Shown here one piece after another: positions 14,490 to 20,334 of a stretch of DNA of 20,334 nt. A program made the position numbers and the translations under genes. The first letter of the stretch is position 1. Each line of letters opens with the position of its first letter. Below the pieces are notes generated by a model, which worked only from the letters and a program-made list of their open reading frames with translations, was not told the DNA's origin and ran no database searches. The stretch is from Cellvibrionales bacterium UBA4495 (GTDB lineage: Bacteria > Pseudomonadota > Gammaproteobacteria > Pseudomonadales > Porticoccaceae): the NCBI GenBank assembly GCA_002388905.1, contig DGNJ01000062.1, positions 43,643 to 63,976 of the forward strand. The letters are read 5' to 3'.

Positions 14490-16430
14490 ATGGGAAAAAC
14501 AATCGGCATTGACTTGGGTACGACCAACTCCTGTGTCGCCGTAATGGAAGGCGACAAGACGCGGGTTATCGAAAACGCCGAGGGCACCCGGACAACGCCG
14601 TCCGTGGTGGCCTTCACCGAGGAGGGCGAGACCCTCGTCGGTCAATCCGCCAAGCGCCAGGCGGTCACCAACCCCGACAACACACTGTACGCCGTCAAGC
14701 GTCTGATCGGCCGTCGCTTCGAGGACCCGGTGGTCCAGAAGGACATCAAGATGGTCCCCTACAAGATCGTCAAGGCCGACAACGGCGATGCCTGGGTCGA
14801 GGTCAAGGGCGACAAGAAGGCACCGCCGCAGATCTCCGCGGAAGTGCTCAAGAAAATGAAGAAGACCGCCGAGGATTACCTGGGCGAGAAGGTGACCGAT
14901 GCGGTGATTACCGTGCCCGCCTATTTCAACGATTCCCAGCGCCAGGCCACCAAGGATGCCGGGCGTATCGCCGGCCTCGATGTCAAGCGCATCATCAACG
15001 AGCCCACGGCGGCCGCACTGGCATACGGCATGGACAAGGCCAAGGGTGACCGCGTGGTGGCGGTCTTCGACCTGGGTGGTGGTACCTTCGATATTTCCAT
15101 CATCGAGATTGCCGATGTGGACGGCGAGCACCAGTTCGAAGTGCTGGCCACGAACGGCGATACCTTCCTCGGTGGCGAGGATTTCGACCTGGCCCTGATC
15201 AACTACCTGGCCGACGAGTTCAAAAAGGACAGTGGCATCGACCTGAGTGGCGACGCCCTGGCCATGCAGCGGCTCAAAGAGGCCGCCGAAAAGGCCAAGA
15301 TCGAGTTGTCCTCCAGCCAGCAGACCGAGGTCAACCTGCCCTACATTACCGCGGACAACACCGGGCCCAAGCACCTGGTGGTGAAGCTGACCCGTTCCAA
15401 GCTGGAATCCCTGGTGGAAGACCTGGTGGACCGCAGCATCGAGCCGGTCAAGACCGCACTCAAGGATGCCGGCAAGTCAGCGTCGGACGTGGATGAAATC
15501 ATCCTGGTGGGCGGCCAGACCCGGATGCCGCTGGTGCAGAAGAAAGTGACGGACTTCTTCGGCAAAGACCCCCGCAAGGACGTCAACCCCGACGAGGCCG
15601 TGGCCATCGGTGCCGCTATCCAGGGCGCCGTGCTTTCCGGCGACGTCAAGGACGTGCTGCTCCTGGACGTAACGCCCCTGACCCTGGGTATCGAGACCAT
15701 GGGCGGTGTGGCCACCCCGCTGATCGAGAAGAACACGACGATTCCCACCAAGAAGTCGCAGACCTTTTCGACGGCGGAGGACAACCAGACCGCGGTGACC
15801 ATTCACGTGGTTCAGGGCGAGCGCAAGCAGGCCTCGGAGAACAAATCCCTGGGCCGTTTCGACCTGGCGGACATTCCGCCGGCGCCCCGCGGCATGCCGC
15901 AGATCGAAGTCACGTTCAACATCGATGCCAACGGTATCCTGCACGTGTCGGCGAAGGACAAGGCCACCGGTAAGGAGCAGTCCATCCAGATCAAGGCCTC
16001 TTCCGGCCTCAATGAGGAAGAGATCGAGCAAATGGTCAAGGACGCCGAGGCCCACGCCGCCGAGGACGAGAAGTTCGAGGAACTGGTTCAGGCGCGCAAC
16101 ACCGCCGACGGCCTGGCCCATGCTGCCCGCAAGACCCTGGATGAGGCCGGCGACAAGGCGTCCGAGGAAGAGAAATCCGCCATCGAGGCCGCTATCAAGG
16201 AAGTGGAGGAAGCCGTCAAGGGCGACGACAAGGAGAAGATCGACGCCGCCACCAACAAGCTGTCGGAAGCCTCTTCCAGCCTGGCCCAGAAGATGTACGC
16301 CGAACAGGCCGAGCAGGCCCAGGGCGCCGAAGATGCCCAGCAGGCCGGCGGCGAACAGCAGTCGGGCGACAAGGAAGACGTCGTCGACGCGGAGTTCGAG
16401 GAAGTGAAGGACTCCGACAAAAAATCGTAA
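14490..16430 (+). CDS. dnaK: Chaperone DnaK (Hsp70)
   Basis: The 646-residue ATP-dependent chaperone (E. coli 638). The ATPase domain opens with [14 protein letters not shown] and contains [11 protein letters not shown] with the conserved threonine of the Hsp70 signature, and [13 protein letters not shown]. The linker [15 protein letters not shown] leads into the substrate-binding domain. The lid is helical and the tail is rich in Ala, Glu and Gln before the terminal [11 protein letters not shown] motif, which binds DnaJ and clients in relatives. GGAG lies eight bases before the ATG. It is the middle gene of grpE-dnaK-dnaJ. Two hairpins lie between it and dnaJ, the second resembling a terminator, so dnaJ expression is probably reduced relative to dnaK. 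Confidence 0.99.
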   Translation: MGKTIGIDLGTTNSCVAVMEGDKTRVIENAEGTRTTPSVVAFTEEGETLVGQSAKRQAVTNPDNTLYAVKRLIGRRFEDPVVQKDIKMVPYKIVKADNGDAWVEVKGDKKAPPQISAEVLKKMKKTAEDYLGEKVTDAVITVPAYFNDSQRQATKDAGRIAGLDVKRIINEPTAAALAYGMDKAKGDRVVAVFDLGGGTFDISIIEIADVDGEHQFEVLATNGDTFLGGEDFDLALINYLADEFKKDSGIDLSGDALAMQRLKEAAEKAKIELSSSQQTEVNLPYITADNTGPKHLVVKLTRSKLESLVEDLVDRSIEPVKTALKDAGKSASDVDEIILVGGQTRMPLVQKKVTDFFGKDPRKDVNPDEAVAIGAAIQGAVLSGDVKDVLLLDVTPLTLGIETMGGVATPLIEKNTTIPTKKSQTFSTAEDNQTAVTIHVVQGERKQASENKSLGRFDLADIPPAPRGMPQIEVTFNIDANGILHVSAKDKATGKEQSIQIKASSGLNEEEIEQMVKDAEAHAAEDEKFEELVQARNTADGLAHAARKTLDEAGDKASEEEKSAIEAAIKEVEEAVKGDDKEKIDAATNKLSEASSSLAQKMYAEQAEQAQGAEDAQQAGGEQQSGDKEDVVDAEFEEVKDSDKKS

Positions 16431-16444
16431 ACAGGCGAGACGGT

Positions 16445-16478
16445 GGACGGGAGGTGAGACCGGATCAGTCTCCCGTCC
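16445..16478 (+). other. 9-bp hairpin after dnaK
   Basis: GGACGGGAG / CTCCCGTCC, perfect over 9 bp with a 16-base loop, beginning 14 bases after the dnaK stop. No U-run follows. An alternative pairing (GAGAC / GTCTC) competes inside it. The likely roles are mRNA stabilisation or a processing site. Confidence 0.6.
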
Positions 16479-16505
16479 ATATCCTCTCGTATATCGGGAC
16501 TCTCC

Positions 16506-16534
16506 AAGAGGTTTGTGAAGACAGGCCTCTTTTT
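16506..16534 (+). terminator. Weak intrinsic terminator / attenuating hairpin between dnaK and dnaJ
   Basis: AAGAGG / CCTCTT (6 bp, 14-base loop) runs into a T-tract. The short stem suggests partial termination, lowering dnaJ mRNA relative to dnaK. dnaJ starts 23 bases after it, and I see no separate dnaJ promoter. Confidence 0.45.
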
Positions 16535-16556
16535 GCTGTAAAACAGAGACAACTCC

Positions 16557-17678
16557 ATGGCGAAACGGGACTACTACGAAATACTGGGTGTCGAAAAGGG
16601 CGCATCGGAGGCCGATATCAAGAAGGCCTACCGGCGAGTGGCCATGAAGCACCACCCGGACCGCAATCCAGACGACAGGAATGCCGAGGAAAAATTCAAG
16701 GAAGCCTCCGAAGCCTATGAGGTCCTGTCGGATCCCGAGAAACGCGCCGCCTACGACCAGTTCGGTCACGAGGGGCTCGATGCCGCTGGCGGCTTCGGCG
16801 GTGGCGGTGCCGGCGGTTTCGGCAGCTTTAGCGATATTTTCGGCGACGTTTTCGGTGATATTTTCGGCGGCGGACGTCGCGGAGGGCCCATGCGCGGCGC
16901 CGACCTGCGCTACCCCCTCGAAGTGGACCTGGAAGACGCGGTGCGGGGCATGACCGCCAAGATTCGCGTGCCCACCATGGTCCATTGCGGCGAATGCGAT
17001 GGTTCCGGCGCCAAGCCCGGATCCAGGCCCGTCACCTGTAATACCTGTGGCGGTATGGGCCAGGTGCGCATGCAGCAGGGCTTCCTGCAAGTGCAGCAGA
17101 CGTGCCCGCACTGCCGCGGACGCGGTACCGTGATTGCCGATCCCTGTAACAAGTGCCATGGTCAGGGCCGCGTCGAAGAAGCCAAGACCCTCTCCGTGAA
17201 AGTGCCCGCGGGTGTCGATACCGGCGACCGCATTCGTCTCTCCGGCGAGGGCGAGGCGGGACCCGCCGGCGGCCCCCCTGGGGACCTCTACGTGGAAATC
17301 GGCGTACGCGAGCACGAGATCTTCCAGCGGGATGGTCGCAACCTGTATTGCGAAGTGCCTATCAGCATCGTCGATGCGGCGCTGGGCGGCGAACTGGAAG
17401 TACCCACCCTGGAAGGCCGGGTCAAGCTCAAGATTCCCCCGGAGACACAGACCGGGCGGCTGTTCCGGCTGCGCGGCAAGGGTGTCGTGGGTGTCCGGGG
17501 CGGCCCCGCCGGCGACCTTTTGTGCCGGGTGATCGTGGAAACGCCGGTCAACCTGAGCGCTCGTCAGAAGGAGCTGCTCAGGGAGCTGGAGGGCGACCTG
17601 GAAGGGGATAGGCATTCGCCCCGGAAGACCTCCTGGTTCGAGGGCGTGAAGAAGTTTTTTGACGGTTTTTCTCTTTAG
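16557..17678 (+). CDS. dnaJ: Chaperone DnaJ (type I Hsp40)
   Basis: A 373-residue co-chaperone that delivers clients to DnaK and stimulates its ATPase. The J domain (1-70) has HPD at 33-35. A Gly/Phe-rich linker (about 75-105, with repeated [14 protein letters not shown]) follows. The zinc-binding region has four CxxCxGxG motifs: [24 protein letters not shown] and CNKCHGQG. Two C-terminal client-binding domains and the dimerisation tail complete the protein. The ribosome site is weak (AGAGA), which together with the upstream terminator-like hairpin suggests lower output than dnaK. dapB begins 67 bases downstream. Confidence 0.99.
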   Translation: MAKRDYYEILGVEKGASEADIKKAYRRVAMKHHPDRNPDDRNAEEKFKEASEAYEVLSDPEKRAAYDQFGHEGLDAAGGFGGGGAGGFGSFSDIFGDVFGDIFGGGRRGGPMRGADLRYPLEVDLEDAVRGMTAKIRVPTMVHCGECDGSGAKPGSRPVTCNTCGGMGQVRMQQGFLQVQQTCPHCRGRGTVIADPCNKCHGQGRVEEAKTLSVKVPAGVDTGDRIRLSGEGEAGPAGGPPGDLYVEIGVREHEIFQRDGRNLYCEVPISIVDAALGGELEVPTLEGRVKLKIPPETQTGRLFRLRGKGVVGVRGGPAGDLLCRVIVETPVNLSARQKELLRELEGDLEGDRHSPRKTSWFEGVKKFFDGFSL

Positions 17679-17687
17679 CACCTGTTC

Positions 17688-18546
<859 letters not shown>

Positions 18547-18700
18547 ATCGACGATACGTCTGGATCGATGGTCCGGACCGAGGCGGGGCCGGCGAGTATG
18601 AGTTCATGGCCTGCCGTTTTCCGGAAAGCGGTCTTTCCGTCGAAGCTCGGCGGTTTTGCGCCGGCCGCCGATAACATCGACGGACAAACGTCATTTCCGC
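18547..18700 (+). other. First part of the long dapB-carA gap, no gene
   Basis: No open frame with a ribosome site. It holds a tight perfect hairpin CGGAAAG-CGGT-CTTTCCG (18622-18639) without a U-run, possibly a 3' end or stability element for dapB mRNA, and a 10-bp palindrome GGTCCGGACC (18570-18579). The carA promoter follows directly. Confidence 0.5.
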
Positions 18701-18729
18701 TGGACAGGACGGCTCCCTTTCCCTAGAAT
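18701..18729 (+). promoter_or_regulatory. Sigma-70 promoter of carA leader
   Basis: TGGACA (5/6), exactly 17 bases, TAGAAT (5/6). Transcription would begin near 18736, giving a leader of about 208 bases before carA. A 6-bp pairing CTCAGG (18735-18740) / CCTGAG (18767-18772) sits at the 5' end of the transcript, just before the leader-peptide ribosome site. Confidence 0.7.
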
Positions 18730-18778
18730 TCCCGCTCAGGTTTTCGCTGGCTGCAGAGCCTGATTCCCTGAGAGGCAC

Positions 18779-18811
18779 ATGATTGAAGCACGTATCGATA
18801 AGGCGAGATGA
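18779..18811 (+). CDS. Putative ten-residue carA leader peptide (MIEARIDKAR)
   Basis: A ten-codon frame, Met-Ile-Glu-Ala-Arg-Ile-Asp-Lys-Ala-Arg, then TGA. GAGAGG lies four bases before the ATG, a good ribosome site. The frame begins about 43 bases after the predicted transcription start. Two of ten codons are Arg (CGT, AGA), and carbamoyl phosphate is an arginine precursor. The last three codons (GCG AGA TGA) lie inside the 5' arm of the terminator that follows. A ribosome finishing the peptide would cover that arm. This is the layout of a translation-coupled attenuator. Leader-peptide attenuation has, as I recall, been proposed for Pseudomonas carAB, so this may be a relative of it. E. coli carAB instead uses tandem promoters. 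Confidence 0.65.
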   Translation: MIEARIDKAR

Positions 18812-18836
18812 AGCTCTGTATTCATCTCGCTTTTTT
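18803..18836 (+). terminator. Strong intrinsic terminator (attenuator) upstream of carA
   Basis: GCGAGATGAA / TTCATCTCGC, a perfect 10-bp stem with an 8-base loop, followed by six Ts. It ends about 107 bases before carA and about 290 bases after dapB, beyond a good promoter, so it acts on the carA leader transcript. Its 5' arm overlaps the end of the leader peptide. Confidence 0.88.
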
Positions 18837-18844
18837 GCAACCTG

Positions 18845-18890
18845 CGTTCTTGCGAATACGTTCTTGTAAACACAGTGCCGTTCTCTTCCG
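18845..18890 (+). repeat. Repeated CGTTCTTG elements in the carA 5' leader
   Basis: CGTTCTTG occurs at 18845-18852 and 18859-18866 (14-base period), and CGTTCTC starts at 18879. The first and third are followed by CGAATA. All lie between the attenuator and carA. They could be binding sites for a protein or repeated RNA elements. Confidence 0.5.
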
Positions 18891-18915
18891 AATAAGCCTG
18901 TTAGCCGCGCTTATT
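18891..18915 (+). other. Second hairpin in the carA leader
   Basis: AATAAGC / GCTTATT, 7 bp with an 11-base loop, followed by TGCTTTT. It ends 17 bases before the carA ribosome site. It could be a weak second terminator or could influence carA translation. Confidence 0.4.
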
Positions 18916-18943
18916 TGCTTTTCCCGATTGATAGGAGTTTGCG

Positions 18944-20089
18944 TTGAAACCCGATAACCGTCGGCTCGCTTTGCTCGCGCTCGAAGATGGCACAGTGTTC
19001 AGGGGGACGGCCATTGGCGCCGAAGGCAGTTCCAGTGGCGAGGTGGTGTTCAACACGGCGCTGACCGGTTATCAGGAAATCCTCACCGATCCGTCCTATG
19101 CTCGCCAGATTGTCACCCTGACCTACCCCCATATCGGCAATACCGGCACCAATGCCGAAGACGAGGAGTCGGGCAGAGTCTGGGCCGCTGGCCTGGTTAT
19201 CCGGGATCTGCCCCTGCTGGCCAGTAACTTCCGCAGCGAGCAGACCCTGGAACAGTACCTGAAGGCGCGCAACGTCGTGGGTATCGCCGATATCGATACC
19301 CGCAAGCTCACCCGGATCCTTCGCGAGAAAGGCGCCCAGAGTGGCTGCATCATGGCGGGGGATCTTGACGAGGAGCGGGCGCTGGCGCAGGCCCGGGCGT
19401 TTCCGGGGCTCAAGGGCGCGGATCTTGCCCGGGAAGTCTCGGTCACGGAACCCTACACCTGGACGGAAGGCAGCTGGCGGCTGGGCGAGGGCCATGCAGC
19501 GGTCGCCGACAAGCGCTTCACGGTGGTGGCCTACGATTACGGCGTCAAGCGCAATATCCTGCGCCTGCTGGCGGACCGCGGCTGCGATATTACCGTTGTG
19601 CCGGCCCAGATGCCCGCATCCGAGGTGCTGGCCATGAACCCCGACGGGGTCTTCCTTTCCAACGGTCCCGGCGACCCGGAACCATGCGACTATGCGATCA
19701 CCGCGATCCGGGAGATCATCGACGCGGACATTCCCGTGTTCGGGATCTGCCTGGGGCACCAGTTGCTGGCACTGGCCTCCGGAGCGATGACCACCAAGAT
19801 GAAGTTCGGCCACCACGGCGCCAACCATCCGGTGCAGAACGCCGATGACGGCACCGTGTTGATCACCAGCCAGAACCATGGTTTTGCCGTCGAGGAATCG
19901 ACCCTGCCGGACAATCTCCGGGCCACGCACCGTTCATTGTTCGACGGTAGTCTCCAGGGCATTCACCGGACCGACAAGCCCGCGTTCAGCTTCCAGGGTC
20001 ACCCGGAAGCGAGCCCCGGTCCCCATGACGCAGCGCCGCTGTTCGATCATTTTGTTGAGTTGATGGAGGCCCGCAGGAGCGGCGGTTGA
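18944..20089 (+). CDS. carA: Carbamoyl-phosphate synthase small (glutaminase) subunit
   Basis: A 381-residue subunit that hydrolyses glutamine and channels ammonia to CarB for carbamoyl phosphate synthesis, feeding arginine and pyrimidine pathways. The N-terminal domain has [20 protein letters not shown] (31-50). The class I amidotransferase triad is complete: C269 in GICLGHQ, H353 and E355 in [12 protein letters not shown]. The start is TTG at 18944-18946 with AGGAG six bases upstream; residue numbering from this start coincides with the E. coli catalytic numbers. A TTG start also occurs, as I recall, in E. coli carA. Expression is probably controlled by the leader attenuator. carB follows after a 175-base gap with a palindrome array. 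Confidence 0.98.
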   Translation: MKPDNRRLALLALEDGTVFRGTAIGAEGSSSGEVVFNTALTGYQEILTDPSYARQIVTLTYPHIGNTGTNAEDEESGRVWAAGLVIRDLPLLASNFRSEQTLEQYLKARNVVGIADIDTRKLTRILREKGAQSGCIMAGDLDEERALAQARAFPGLKGADLAREVSVTEPYTWTEGSWRLGEGHAAVADKRFTVVAYDYGVKRNILRLLADRGCDITVVPAQMPASEVLAMNPDGVFLSNGPGDPEPCDYAITAIREIIDADIPVFGICLGHQLLALASGAMTTKMKFGHHGANHPVQNADDGTVLITSQNHGFAVEESTLPDNLRATHRSLFDGSLQGIHRTDKPAFSFQGHPEASPGPHDAAPLFDHFVELMEARRSGG

Positions 20090-20132
20090 GCAGGCCGGAG
20101 GCGGTGTCCCGCGCGAACGTGAGTTGGCTGGA

Positions 20133-20226
20133 CGTCTGACGCTACACGTCGGACGCAAAAGCAGGAATCGAAAAAACCGGCGGCGCAGCCGCCAAGCGTC
20201 GGACGTCAGACGACCGACGTCAGACC
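20133..20226. repeat. Array of CGTC-N-GACG palindromes between carA and carB
   Basis: Copies of the 9-base palindrome at 20133-20141, 20147-20155, 20197-20205 and 20204-20212, plus an 8/9 copy at 20218-20226. Between them is a tight hairpin GGCGGC-GCA-GCCGCC (20179-20193). The outer copies form longer imperfect inverted repeats (about 20130-20143 with 20196-20209), so the RNA could fold into a large structure. It looks like a dispersed intergenic (REP-like) repeat. Confidence 0.7.
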
Positions 20227-20264
20227 CTAGCGACGAAGCACAAAATTCTGACGGTAAGGAAAGC

Positions 20265-20334
20265 ATGCCCAAACGCACAGACATACGAAGCATCCTGATC
20301 ATCGGCGCTGGCCCCATCGTCATCGGCCAGGCCT
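20265..20334 (+). CDS. carB: Carbamoyl-phosphate synthase large subunit, first 23 codons (partial)
   Basis: The frame starts at ATG 20265 with AAGGA four bases upstream. It reads MPKRTDIRSILIIGAGPIVI, followed by GQA, the conserved CarB N-terminus that forms the first ATP-grasp pre-domain. The gene runs off the right edge. It makes carbamoyl phosphate from ammonia, bicarbonate and two ATP together with CarA. Confidence 0.97.
   Translation, partial: MPKRTDIRSILIIGAGPIVIGQA

Noticed and set aside
16535..16546. CTGTAAAACAG before dnaJ as a LexA box
   Set aside because: The arms are separated by 3 bases instead of the 8 of a gammaproteobacterial SOS box; a chance small palindrome is simpler.
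20133..20226. Palindrome array as a CRISPR
   Set aside because: Units are 9 bases, irregularly spaced and partly overlapping, with no spacer-sized unique segments and no cas genes.

Overview
The window is a GC-rich gammaproteobacterial chromosome segment. Several features resemble Pseudomonas and its marine relatives. The order grpE-dnaK-dnaJ-dapB-carA-carB is preceded by a divergent recN; fur is divergent from bamE and lies beside ratA-rnfH and smpB; Fur has a single Cys in place of the CxxC zinc motif; and the tmRNA tag reads ANDDNYALAA. I cannot name a genus. No transposase, integrase, CRISPR array, tRNA or rRNA was seen.

Layout. 1-2378 (minus): the 5' part of an HI0933/YhiN-type flavoprotein, then a ClC chloride channel/antiporter with a C-terminal CBS-like region. 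2430-6187: a visibly less GC-rich stretch with a SnoaL-like protein, a secreted type-2 (permuted) short-chain PHA depolymerase, a signal-less S41 peptidase and two gene-poor gaps. 6188-8783 (minus): tmRNA (ssrA) with its promoter and terminator, a secreted alpha/beta-hydrolase-domain protein, and smpB, whose perfect -10 box sits so close to its ATG that the mRNA may be leaderless. 8833-10991 (plus): an NSS sodium-dependent transporter, ratA and rnfH, tightly packed. 10999-11878: bamE and fur, divergent. 11981-13669 (minus): recN. 13733-17678 (plus): the chaperone operon grpE-dnaK-dnaJ, with two near-consensus sigma-32 promoters of identical geometry. 17746-20334 (plus): dapB, then carA and the start of carB.

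How the genes work together. ssrA and smpB supply trans-translation. GrpE, DnaK and DnaJ form the Hsp70 cycle. BamE belongs to the outer-membrane assembly machine. DapB makes the lysine/diaminopimelate precursor, and CarAB makes carbamoyl phosphate for arginine and pyrimidines.

The most interesting regulatory structure is upstream of carA: a good promoter, a ten-codon leader peptide (MIEARIDKAR) and a strong intrinsic terminator whose 5' arm contains the leader's last Arg codon and its stop. This looks like a translation-coupled attenuator. It is followed by repeated CGTTCTTG elements, a second hairpin and a TTG start. The carA-carB gap holds an array of CGTC-N-GACG palindromes. I found no clear new multi-gene system; the attenuator, the possible leaderless smpB and the low-GC block beside ssrA are the best leads.
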